Shown: piece after piece, positions 43,454-51,865 of the stretch
How positions within the stretch are numbered: the first letter of the stretch is position 1
Layout: every line of letters starts with the position of its first letter
Source: Flavobacterium sp.
Lineage (GTDB): Bacteria; Bacteroidota; Bacteroidia; Flavobacteriales; Flavobacteriaceae
Length of the DNA: 62,753 nt
Assembly: GCF_027484945.1 (NCBI RefSeq)
Contig: NZ_JAIXRZ010000032.1
Coordinates: 1 to 62,753 of the forward strand
Reading direction: 5' to 3'
Notes under the pieces: model-generated
Seen by the model: the letters and a program-made list of their open reading frames with translations, nothing else
The model's database searches: none
What the model was told of the DNA's origin: nothing
Made by a program: the position numbers and the translations under genes

Positions 43454-45478
43454 ATGGCTAGTAATTTTTTACCCTTAAAAGAACAATCCATTGCCGAAAT
43501 ATATAATGGGAATCCGGTAACTTATGAAGTGCCTATTTATCAGCGAAATTATGCCTGGGAAGATGATGAGATTACAGCACTTATCCAAGATGTGTATGAT
43601 GCATACCTTCAAAACAGGAATTTAAAAAAGAAAGGCACCTATTTTATTGGTACATTGGTTTCCTATCATAAAGGCGACCAAGTTTATGAAGTAATAGACG
43701 GACAACAGCGGCTTACTACCATAAACATAGTGCTTTCGTCTCTTGGCATTTCTATTCAAAATAAATTAACCTATAGAGCACGTAAAAAATCAAATAAAAC
43801 TTTAAATAGCTCCCCTTTATTTAATATTGATGAAAAAGATAATGGAATCATCAATGGTTTTGATTATGCCCGGAATGCGATAATTAAAATCGTTCCAGAA
43901 GTGGATTTAGAAAATTTCAAAAAGTATTTTCAAGAAAATGTTCATTTAATTCATTACAATGTTCCCAAAGACATAGACTTAAATCATTATTTTGAAATAA
44001 TGAATTCAAGAGGTGAGCAACTCGAAAAGCATGAGATTATTAAAGCACGAATGATTGAGCAATTAAATAAAGAAGAAGATAAAGTAACCTTTAGCCAATT
44101 GTGGGAAAACTGCAGTATCATGAATGTTTATATTCAGCAAAAATACAGGCAGGAAGCCATTTTTGGAAAAACACATTGTGAATTTATAATTGAAAGTTTT
44201 GATGCCTTGCCAAAAGTCGAAGTCGGTTCAGGTAAGAAGTCTATTCTAGATCTGGTAAATGGAAAAGTGTCAGATCAGGTGTCAGGCAATAACGCTAACA
44301 TAGACAGCTTCCAGCCTATTATAGATTTTTCAAATTTTTTATTGATTGTATTGAAAATCACACGAACTAAAGAGCCAAATTTCAATGCAGGAAATTTTAC
44401 ATTGGATGATAAAGAATTGATCCGTGAATTTGATCAATTAAAAGACGAAAATATCCCCATGGATGAAGCATTTGTAAAGGAGTTCGGATATAATTTGTTA
44501 AAAGCAAAGTATTTTTTGGACAATTATCTAGTGCATCATTCCAATGAAAACGAAACACCGGAAAGTCATCCTTGGAAATTGCAACGCTGGCAGAAAGAGG
44601 GCAAAAACGAGCGCTTAGTTAATCTATGTGAAGATAGAGAACTTCAGCAAAAAATAGTGCAATTGCTTTCAATGTTTGAAGTATCGTTTACGGCAAGGCA
44701 AAGGAAAAATTACCTATTTTATTGTTTGTTGCACTTATTCAATAAAGGCACTTCTATTGAGAAGTATTATGAATTTATTAATGGCTTGGCAGAAAAATAC
44801 TTCAAGGATGTTTATTTAGATCCGACAAAGTTGAATGCTATTAACACCCCTAATCCAGGCAGTTTTGACAGCACAATTTTTGCTAACAACCAACTTAATG
44901 TTATCCCTAAAAATATAAATGTGGATTTTACCAATATCTATGGAGATGGTACAAAAAAATCAAACGGAATTCCATTATTCGTATTCAATTACTTGGATTA
45001 TAAATTGTGGGAGAAATACTTTGATGAATTACGAGGCGAAAAAACAAAAGAAGGGTGTAGTGAAAGAAAATCTTTTTATGACTCACTTGGTTGTAGTGAT
45101 TTTGGACTAATTCTATTTGAACAATTTTATTTTTCAAGAACTCGTAGAAGTTTAGAACATTTTTATCCACAATCTAAAGCAGATGGAAAAGAAAATAGGC
45201 CAACACAAGACCAAATAAATTGTCTAGGTAATTACGCCATGATTGGTAGCGAAATCAATAGTTCCGGAAATAATTGGGATCCCAATGCAAAACTTAGCCA
45301 TTATCTAGATCGTGGAAAGATTAGGCAGGTTAGTGTAGCTTCAATTAAGTTTATGATTATGATGCAAAAGTGCAAAGATAATCTGTTTGAAAACCATCGG
45401 GAAAACAGTCTAGAATGGATATTTGATGATATAAAAGAGCATCAAATAAAAATGGAAAATATTCTTTTAGGAACTTAA
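43454..45478 (+). CDS. DUF262 plus DUF1524 (HNH-like) nuclease, GmrSD-like
   Basis: A 674-residue fusion of a DUF262 domain (VPIYQRNYAW at 26-35; DGQQR at 82-86) and a C-terminal DUF1524 HNH-like nuclease: LEHFYPQ (H569) followed by CLGNYAMIG (N593) and SEINSSGNN. This domain order equals a fused GmrS-GmrD, a type IV restriction enzyme that cuts glucosylated 5-hydroxymethylcytosine DNA. I begin at the ATG at 43454, one base after the partner stop, rather than the TTG at 43442. The presence of a second, nuclease-free DUF262 protein directly upstream is not part of the classic GmrSD. The target is unknown. Confidence 0.85.
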   Translation: MASNFLPLKEQSIAEIYNGNPVTYEVPIYQRNYAWEDDEITALIQDVYDAYLQNRNLKKKGTYFIGTLVSYHKGDQVYEVIDGQQRLTTINIVLSSLGISIQNKLTYRARKKSNKTLNSSPLFNIDEKDNGIINGFDYARNAIIKIVPEVDLENFKKYFQENVHLIHYNVPKDIDLNHYFEIMNSRGEQLEKHEIIKARMIEQLNKEEDKVTFSQLWENCSIMNVYIQQKYRQEAIFGKTHCEFIIESFDALPKVEVGSGKKSILDLVNGKVSDQVSGNNANIDSFQPIIDFSNFLLIVLKITRTKEPNFNAGNFTLDDKELIREFDQLKDENIPMDEAFVKEFGYNLLKAKYFLDNYLVHHSNENETPESHPWKLQRWQKEGKNERLVNLCEDRELQQKIVQLLSMFEVSFTARQRKNYLFYCLLHLFNKGTSIEKYYEFINGLAEKYFKDVYLDPTKLNAINTPNPGSFDSTIFANNQLNVIPKNINVDFTNIYGDGTKKSNGIPLFVFNYLDYKLWEKYFDELRGEKTKEGCSERKSFYDSLGCSDFGLILFEQFYFSRTRRSLEHFYPQSKADGKENRPTQDQINCLGNYAMIGSEINSSGNNWDPNAKLSHYLDRGKIRQVSVASIKFMIMMQKCKDNLFENHRENSLEWIFDDIKEHQIKMENILLGT

Positions 45479-45670
45479 ACTAGGGTTTTCTCTAGTTGAT
45501 GAATAAAGTTTATTATTGTTTAAATACTTACATTTGAGATAGTACTTAATTTTAATAATTAAATTAATTAAAAATTTTGAATCAATAAAAGAAGTTTAGA
45601 AAAAGTAATGCAATACCAATAAACCATAAAGTCAAAAAAATATATCAAAAATCTCGATATACTTGTTGTA

Positions 45671-46312
45671 TTATAAAGATTTATATAATTCTTTAATGCA
45701 ATCTAACTTATTGTCAAAATAATTTCTTGTACCATATGCTAAACTAAAATAATAATACTTTTTTGATTGTTTACCGAAATAAATATCCCCTTTTAGTCCA
45801 TTTGAAAACTCTATACGTATCGTATCAAAACTCCCCAAGATTAAATCCCAACATGGTACAGGTAAATGCTCAGAATAATCAATTAGTGTAAAGTCCACAA
45901 CTTGCTCAGATTGAACTAAATTATACTTTTTTTTTTTTTTTTTATTAATTTGATTAATCGTTTTAAAATCAACCCCTAATTTTGTTTCATTTAATAAGAA
46001 AACATAATCATTGGTATCATTCAAATTCATTACGAGAAATAAACCGTCATAAAAAGCAATTCGGAAATGATAAAATGTACTTTCCTCCTCAATTGTAATT
46101 CTACCATTACCTAGATTTTCCCATTTTATTTTTTTTCCAATTCCTTTTTCTGTCACCAACAATTCTCCATTCTTTTTGAAGATATAATAAACTCTGTTTA
46201 AACTTTCTTGATTAAACTGTACCCACTCATTACTTGTAAATAATGTGTTTTCATCCAATCGCTTACTGAACTGTTGGATTCTAGGTATAATATCTGATAA
46301 ATAATATTTCAT
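45671..46312 (-). CDS. Unknown protein with homopolymer-encoded lysine run
   Basis: A 213-residue protein with no signal peptide or TM segment that I can name; it is rich in aromatic residues and lysine. A run of 17 T on the plus strand (45927-45943) encodes about six consecutive lysines in the middle of the frame. A one-base slip would shift the frame, so expression could be phase-variable, or the length could be a sequencing uncertainty. It follows hsdR by 24 bp in the same direction and is likely in the same transcript. No family recognised; it could be an RM-associated accessory protein. Confidence 0.6.
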   Translation of the reverse strand: MKYYLSDIIPRIQQFSKRLDENTLFTSNEWVQFNQESLNRVYYIFKKNGELLVTEKGIGKKIKWENLGNGRITIEEESTFYHFRIAFYDGLFLVMNLNDTNDYVFLLNETKLGVDFKTINQINKKKKKKYNLVQSEQVVDFTLIDYSEHLPVPCWDLILGSFDTIRIEFSNGLKGDIYFGKQSKKYYYFSLAYGTRNYFDNKLDCIKELYKSL

Positions 46313-46336
46313 TTTATTTAATTCTATTATGGGTAA

Positions 46337-49192
46337 CTATCCACTTATCCCACTCACAAACGTTTTAACAAATATCACAATCTTATCAAGGATTCTGTCA
46401 CCTGTCTTCTTGCGTTCTAATATGGTTGGTTTGGTTCCTTGTATCAAGTCCAGTACTTCATCGCGTAACGGTTCCTGTTCTGAAAACAAATAATTTTCAA
46501 TAAGACGTTCGGTCTTCTCTGGGGATAAATTCTCCTCGGCAACTATTTTATTGAAAGCCTTGACTTGTTCCTCATTCCAAAATTTATCGAACTCTTGCGG
46601 TATGGTTTCGCTGTCTTCAATAATTGGTAAGTTCTCTTTAATAAAGCGCTCAATCAATTCGCGTTTACTTCTCAAATCAGCTTCACCACTCAATAAATTT
46701 AATATGTCGGCTTCGGTCTTAACCGCATCTTTCTTGCTGTCTGTTTTTAATTTCATCAGCAATTGCAGTATATAGGTTACGTTGATTTCATCACGGTGCA
46801 ACAACTCCAATTCAAAGTCAACATCCTCTAGTATGGATACTTTCTCTTTTTCGTGTTCTTTTTGAACCTTGTCGTGTAAATCCAAATACTTGCTCTTGTA
46901 GTCTTCAAACTCTTGTTCCTCCATTTCAAGGTCTGACCAGCTAAAATCGGCAAAAGCGGTCATCGTGTTGCGAATACGCATTAACTCTCGGAACGCTTTA
47001 ATAAACTCTAGTTCTTCATCCTCGGTACTTAATTCATTTACAGAATCCACACTTGGTACCAACGCTAAAAGTTTTTCATACGCTTCATTAAATTTAACCG
47101 CATAATCCTCATACGGTTTCATAATAATAACATCAATCGCATCCTTATTGCTAAATAGCGTTATGGCTTGGTCTGTAACCTCTTTTAAGTTTCGGAACAC
47201 TACAATATTCCCTTGGGATTTCATTTCGTTTAAAACCCTGTTGGTACGTGAATAGGCTTGAATTAACCCGTGGTATTTAAGGTTCTTATCTACATATAAT
47301 GTATTGAGCGTTGGACTATCAAAACCAGTTAGAAACATATTAACCACCAGCAAAATGTCGATTTTACGCTCTTTTACTTTTTTGGATATGTCGTTATAGT
47401 AATTATAGAAGCTCTCGCTGTCTTTCGTTGAAAACTTGGTATCGTACAACTGGTTATAATCGTTAATAAATTCATCCAGTTTTTCACGGCTATGTCCTTG
47501 TAAACCATATAACGCTTTGGGTTCTTCCACTACCGACAATTCATCGGGTAAAAAGCCGTTGGCATCAGCATCGTTTTCATTGGCCGAGTAACTGAATATG
47601 GTGGCTATTTTTAAACTATGTTGACCAGCTTCTCTTTTCTTTTTAAATATTTCGTAGTACTTAATCAAAGTTTCGACACTTGAAACACAAAACATCCCAG
47701 TGAAGTTTCGACTGTGTGTTTTACGGTCATGGTGCGCTAGAATATAATCTACAATCTTCTCCAATCGCGTTGGATGCTCCATTAACTCCTTGGTATCAAT
47801 ATCTTCAACTTCAATATCCAAATTGGTGTTGCGGTCTTCTTTTTGCTTGTACTGTCCCACATATTCCACTGAAAACTTCAATACGTTTTCGTCTTTGATT
47901 GCATCTGTAATCACGTATTTGTGTAAGCAGTCACCAAATAGTTCTTTGGTGGTTCTACGTCCCAATTCATTCTTTACCGAGTTATCGGCAAATATCGGTG
48001 TGCCAGTAAATCCAAAGAGTTGGATGTTATTGAAAAATTCTTTGATACGGTTATGTGTTTCACCAAACTGACTACGGTGACATTCATCGAAGATAAAGAC
48101 AATACGTTCGTCTTTAAGACGATTCATCCTTTCAAGGTGCTGTTTTTTGCTTATAGCCGTATTCAGTTTTTGAATAGTGGTCACAATCAACTTGGTGTCG
48201 TCGGCAAACTTATCTACCAGCATTTTGGTGTTATCGGTTCCGTCGATGCTTCCTTTGCTAAAGCTGTTGAACTCTTTAGTGGTCTGGTAATCCAAGTCTT
48301 TACGGTCAACCACAAATACCACCTTTTTAACCTGTGGCAAATTCATAATAATTTGGCTGGCTTTGAATGAGGTTAGCGTTTTACCGCTTCCCGTGGTGTG
48401 CCAGATATAGCCGTTGTGAACACTATTCTTTACACGGTCAATCAATGCTTCAACCGCATAGAATTGATACGGACGTAACACCATTGGAATTTTATGGGTT
48501 TCGTTCAATACGATGTATTTGCATATCATTTTGCTGATATGACACGGCTCCAAAAACTCGCTAGTAAAACCATTGAGAATGTTGGTAAGGCGTTTATTTT
48601 CTTTATCCGTCCAATAAAACGTTTGTTTGAATGACTGGTTGCGATTATTGGCGTAATACTTAGTATTTACACCGTTACTAATCACAAAGATTTGAATGTA
48701 TTGGTATAAACCCGAATTGGAACCAAAGGAATGGCGTTGATAGCGGTTAACTTGATTAAAGGCTTCTTTCAACTCTAAACCTCTACGCTTTAATTCTATT
48801 TGTACCAAAGGCAAGCCGTTGATTAATAAGGTCACATCATAACGATTCTTGTATTGTCCCTCAACGGTGACTTGATGGGTTACTTGAAACTGATTTTGAC
48901 ACCAATGCTCTGTATTGATGAACTCAAAGTATAAATTGTCCCCGTTGTCCCTAATAATGTGTTGTTTCTCTCGAAGCGTTTTTGCTTTTTCAAACACTGA
49001 ACCTTTTGATAATATATTCAAAACGCGTTCAAACTCGGTGGCCGAAAATTGAATACGGTTGTGCTTTTCCAACTGGTTTTTCAAGTTGGCAATCAGTTCT
49101 TGTTCGTTAGTGATTGTGGCCAGACCATACCCCATTTTTTGGAGCTGGGCGACCAATTGTTCTTCTAATATGGCTTCGGATTGTTTGGACAA
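46337..49192 (-). CDS. hsdR: Type I restriction enzyme, HsdR subunit
   Basis: A 951-residue motor-nuclease of a type I restriction complex that translocates and cuts unmodified DNA. The N-terminal PD-(D/E)XK nuclease has D119, E133 and K135 (RYDVTLLINGL then IELKRRG). The superfamily 2 helicase has Walker A TTGSGKT at 266-272, the DECH box at 369-372, and later motifs including FTGTPIF and MFLTGFDSPTLN. The C-terminal helical domain docks on HsdM. It is separated from hsdS by three small genes. Its start lies 28 bp from the divergent start of a secreted protein, so the two promoters overlap. Confidence 0.95.
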   Translation of the reverse strand: MSKQSEAILEEQLVAQLQKMGYGLATITNEQELIANLKNQLEKHNRIQFSATEFERVLNILSKGSVFEKAKTLREKQHIIRDNGDNLYFEFINTEHWCQNQFQVTHQVTVEGQYKNRYDVTLLINGLPLVQIELKRRGLELKEAFNQVNRYQRHSFGSNSGLYQYIQIFVISNGVNTKYYANNRNQSFKQTFYWTDKENKRLTNILNGFTSEFLEPCHISKMICKYIVLNETHKIPMVLRPYQFYAVEALIDRVKNSVHNGYIWHTTGSGKTLTSFKASQIIMNLPQVKKVVFVVDRKDLDYQTTKEFNSFSKGSIDGTDNTKMLVDKFADDTKLIVTTIQKLNTAISKKQHLERMNRLKDERIVFIFDECHRSQFGETHNRIKEFFNNIQLFGFTGTPIFADNSVKNELGRRTTKELFGDCLHKYVITDAIKDENVLKFSVEYVGQYKQKEDRNTNLDIEVEDIDTKELMEHPTRLEKIVDYILAHHDRKTHSRNFTGMFCVSSVETLIKYYEIFKKKREAGQHSLKIATIFSYSANENDADANGFLPDELSVVEEPKALYGLQGHSREKLDEFINDYNQLYDTKFSTKDSESFYNYYNDISKKVKERKIDILLVVNMFLTGFDSPTLNTLYVDKNLKYHGLIQAYSRTNRVLNEMKSQGNIVVFRNLKEVTDQAITLFSNKDAIDVIIMKPYEDYAVKFNEAYEKLLALVPSVDSVNELSTEDEELEFIKAFRELMRIRNTMTAFADFSWSDLEMEEQEFEDYKSKYLDLHDKVQKEHEKEKVSILEDVDFELELLHRDEINVTYILQLLMKLKTDSKKDAVKTEADILNLLSGEADLRSKRELIERFIKENLPIIEDSETIPQEFDKFWNEEQVKAFNKIVAEENLSPEKTERLIENYLFSEQEPLRDEVLDLIQGTKPTILERKKTGDRILDKIVIFVKTFVSGISG

Positions 49193-49198
49193 AATAAT

Positions 49199-49206
49199 TA
49201 TATTTG
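49199..49206 (+). promoter_or_regulatory. -7 box of the secreted-protein gene, overlapping hsdR start region
   Basis: TATATTTG lies 15 bases before the plus-strand start at 49221 and 7 bases from the minus-strand hsdR start at 49192. A TAATTTTA box on the minus strand at 49209-49216 could serve hsdR, so both promoters lie in a 28-base space. Confidence 0.5.
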
Positions 49207-49220
49207 TTTTAAAATTAATT

Positions 49221-49751
49221 ATGAAAAAGACAATATTAATAATTTTTACATTTCTTAGTTCTCTAACATTGTTCTCTCAGACCAATGCAAATTTAGATAA
49301 GAAGAATGGTTTTAATAAATTCAAACTTGGTTCAAATACAGAATTACATAAAAAAAATCTCAAATATTTTGCAAAAAATAAAGACAATGTAACTTTTTAC
49401 TACTACATAGGAAGTGACATACAAAATGTTTTCAATGTTAAAATTGATAAAATTTTACTTGGTTATTACAAAAACAAACTTTATACGATAAGTATTGATT
49501 TTGGCGTTTTGAATGATAGTGTTAGCGGTAAATTAATACGTGAATTAGAAAAAATATTTGGAGATGTAGAAATTGAAACTAACGAAAAATCTGAAACATT
49601 TGAATATGAGTGGGTTGCTGCTTGGTCAACAGACAATATACATATGCAAATAAATAAAATGTCTTGTTCTTTTGAATTTAAACCATGTTCAGTATCAATT
49701 TTTTTAAATTCAAAAAAAATTGAACAAGAAATTCAAAATGATAAGTTTTAA
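49221..49751 (+). CDS. Secreted protein of unknown function inside the type I locus
   Basis: A 176-residue protein with a typical signal peptide (about 1-19, FLSSLTLFSQ). It has no recognised domain; the mature part is a mixed, basic polypeptide with regular KIDKILLGYYKNKLYTI- and LIRELEKIFGDVEIET-like beta/alpha elements. I start at the ATG at 49221, not the far upstream one at 49059, which lies inside hsdR. It is divergent from hsdR, with 28 bp between starts, and converges on the next minus-strand gene with 25 bp between stops. An exported protein in a restriction locus is unexpected. Confidence 0.75.
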   Translation: MKKTILIIFTFLSSLTLFSQTNANLDKKNGFNKFKLGSNTELHKKNLKYFAKNKDNVTFYYYIGSDIQNVFNVKIDKILLGYYKNKLYTISIDFGVLNDSVSGKLIRELEKIFGDVEIETNEKSETFEYEWVAAWSTDNIHMQINKMSCSFEFKPCSVSIFLNSKKIEQEIQNDKF

Positions 49752-49776
49752 TTATGTTCTTAATCTCCATTATTAA

Positions 49777-50172
49777 CTACCTAAACTTTACAACACCATC
49801 AATTTGCATCAACGGTAATAAATATGGAGCATACCTATCCCATGTTGATTTTGTTATTGTGGTATAATTTAAGTTATATAATTCAAAATAATCATCATGT
49901 TTTATAGTTCTACTATAATAATTTCCAGTTATCATCATTTGTCTTAGTCCATCTGAGGGCATCATTAAAAGTATTTTTTTAAAAGTTGATTCTGGTTTAT
50001 ATGTTTTTGATTCAAAACCAACATAATTAATTACTTCTAAAAAATCACTTGCTGTATAATTTTCCTCAATACCAGATGGGTTGTTATCATAATACGATTC
50101 CCATTTTTGACTAATTTGTGAAAAACAGTTAGTCAAACAAAAAACAAAAAACATTAAAAATTTAGTCTTCAT
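49777..50172 (-). CDS. Small exported protein of unknown function
   Basis: A 131-residue protein with a signal peptide (about 1-18, FFVFCLTNCFSQ) and a possible lipobox-like Cys, though the pattern LTNC is weak. No domain recognised. It lies 11 bp downstream of the cysteine-rich lipoprotein gene in the same direction and should be co-transcribed with hsdM and hsdS. Confidence 0.7.
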   Translation of the reverse strand: MKTKFLMFFVFCLTNCFSQISQKWESYYDNNPSGIEENYTASDFLEVINYVGFESKTYKPESTFKKILLMMPSDGLRQMMITGNYYSRTIKHDDYFELYNLNYTTITKSTWDRYAPYLLPLMQIDGVVKFR

Positions 50173-50183
50173 AATATATAAAT

Positions 50184-50669
50184 TTATTGATTACAATCTG
50201 GACAAGTTACTTTTGTTTCTCCATTACATTCATTGCATTGTATTTTACCATCTCCATCACAATCATCACATTCAACTCTACCACGGCTACAATCAGAACA
50301 CGTTTTACCTCCTCTTCCATAACACCAATCACAAGTTTTATCTCCTGAACCATTACAATCTCTACACGACATATTTTTATAAGAACCAGTATTATAATCA
50401 TAATCATATGATGTGCCATGACCATAGCAATTATCACAATCTATTTTACCAGAACCATAACACCATGTACATCTCTTGAATCCATTACCGTCACACCAAG
50501 TGCATTTTGTATGACCGTTTCCGTCACAAGTTTCACAAGTTAAAGTGCCATTTGCAAAGCATTTTTTACAATCCACTTTCCCTTCACCATCGCATGTTTC
50601 ACATGTCAATTTGCAACTTGATGTAATAAATAGCAAAATAAATGACAGATAAATTAATTTTAGTCTCAT
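50184..50669 (-). CDS. Lipoprotein with about twelve CxxCxGxG-type zinc-finger repeats
   Basis: A 161-residue protein. A short signal ends ITSSC, so C19 may be the lipidated residue. The remainder is an almost uninterrupted series of CxxCxGxG or CxxCxNG units (CETCDGEG, CKKCFANG, CETCDGNG, CTWCDGNG, CTWCYGSG, CDNCYGHG, CRDCNGSG, CDWCYGRG and later CDDCDGDG, CNECNGET, CPDC). These are DnaJ-type zinc-binding motifs, but no J-domain or client-binding domain is present. I use the ATG at 50667-50669, not the far upstream frame start. It begins 10 bp after hsdS and should be in that transcript. Function unknown; zinc storage or protein folding at the outer membrane are possible. Confidence 0.75.
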   Translation of the reverse strand: MRLKLIYLSFILLFITSSCKLTCETCDGEGKVDCKKCFANGTLTCETCDGNGHTKCTWCDGNGFKRCTWCYGSGKIDCDNCYGHGTSYDYDYNTGSYKNMSCRDCNGSGDKTCDWCYGRGGKTCSDCSRGRVECDDCDGDGKIQCNECNGETKVTCPDCNQ

Positions 50670-50679
50670 AGATTTAATT

Positions 50680-51864
50680 CTAACAAAACAGCTGTTGCAA
50701 CAACCCTTTTTTCCAACGCTCCATACCGTCCAACTCGGACTGGCAATGCGCGATTTTTTCATCAATGGCCGATAGGAGGTTAGCGATTTTGGTTTGTTCC
50801 TCTGGCGATTGAGTAAAATTAAGAGCAAAGGATACTAAATCTTTTTTTTGAATGTTTGGTAAACCAGAGCCAACTCTTAATTTCATTAATTCATTCTCAT
50901 TAAATTTTAGCAACTGATATAAATAATTATTGACAACTAATGCTGGATTACTAATTTCGATTGAATAATTGTGACCACCACTCCAAAATTTTACATTAAA
51001 AAAATTTACATATCCACAAGAATTACCACCTTCACTAATTGTAATGGTGTTAGCCTTGGTGTTGTACATATTGGTATAACCAGAGGGATTTATTCCTCCA
51101 TTAATGCATGGGTAATCTCCTGATTCCGTTAGTTCTTCTTTATTCAATTGCTGACCTTTTTTAATTTCACAAACCTCCCCCAACTTTTTTTCCTCCCAAT
51201 CAGGATAATTTGTCCCGTCATCTTTTTTAAAGCGAAGCGCTTGTGAAAACAATTGTTGCATCACGCCCATTTTGTATTGCTCTAGCAACTCTTTTTTCTT
51301 TTTTAAGGCTTGCAATTTATCATCCAATGCGGTTAAGAACGAAGCTATTTTAGTTTGTTCCGCCATACAAGGTAATACAAGTTGTATTTTGAAAAAGTCA
51401 TTTACTCCAATATTGAGTAGCCCATGATTTCTAGCGCCCTCTTGAGCAAATTTTTCTATTTCTGAATTCTGTAAGCCAGTTTCAAAATATTGTTCCATAA
51501 AATCATAACTTACCATTTCAGAATTAAAACAAAAACAAATGTATAGCGTAGAAACAACTCCTTTTTCGTATTTGTTTAATCTTTTAATTGCTCCCATAGG
51601 ATAACCATTGGAATAGCTTTTGTTATATGCAAATTCATTTTTATGAATCAAATAATAGCCAGTAACATCTTTTGCAGAAACTGATTTATTAAAATATTCT
51701 AGTTGACTCACAAGTCCAAATTGAGCTGAAATAGTCAAAACATTTAAATTATTTTCTTTATTTTTACTTGTAACTCTTAATGCAATTTCAGACAAACATT
51801 TTTTTGTCCAGTCTTCATTGAAATTTGGAAATCTTAACCTAGGTACATTCATTTCTGGTGCCAT
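50680..51864 (-). CDS. hsdS: Type I restriction-modification specificity subunit HsdS
   Basis: A protein of about 394 residues with the two-domain layout of HsdS: an N-terminal target-recognition domain, a coiled-coil spacer (LTALDDKLQALKKKKELLEQYK), a second recognition domain, and a second coil (LLSAIDEKIAHCQSELDGMERWKKGLLQ). The two halves end in the same kind of helix (EQTKIASFL and EQTKIANLL), which is the internal duplication of this family. Recognition sequence cannot be read. I start at the ATG at 51864, one base after the hsdM stop; the frame also opens at 51882. Confidence 0.92.
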   Translation of the reverse strand: MAPEMNVPRLRFPNFNEDWTKKCLSEIALRVTSKNKENNLNVLTISAQFGLVSQLEYFNKSVSAKDVTGYYLIHKNEFAYNKSYSNGYPMGAIKRLNKYEKGVVSTLYICFCFNSEMVSYDFMEQYFETGLQNSEIEKFAQEGARNHGLLNIGVNDFFKIQLVLPCMAEQTKIASFLTALDDKLQALKKKKELLEQYKMGVMQQLFSQALRFKKDDGTNYPDWEEKKLGEVCEIKKGQQLNKEELTESGDYPCINGGINPSGYTNMYNTKANTITISEGGNSCGYVNFFNVKFWSGGHNYSIEISNPALVVNNYLYQLLKFNENELMKLRVGSGLPNIQKKDLVSFALNFTQSPEEQTKIANLLSAIDEKIAHCQSELDGMERWKKGLLQQLFC

Positions 51865-51865
51865 A

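Noticed and set aside
41754..45670. Third cassette beginning at GTTAACATC, containing the DUF262 pair
   Set aside because: The expected partner core GATGTTAAC was not found after either gene, so the cassette array is taken to end at 41754.
50213..50479. Plus-strand open frame rich in His and Asn opposite the cysteine-rich lipoprotein
   Set aside because: It is the antisense of regularly repeated TGC/TGT codons; low complexity, no start context, and the minus-strand frame has clear CxxC motifs.
50184..50669. Calling the cysteine-rich lipoprotein DnaJ
   Set aside because: Only the zinc-binding repeat type is shared; no J-domain, Gly/Phe linker or C-terminal client domain is present.
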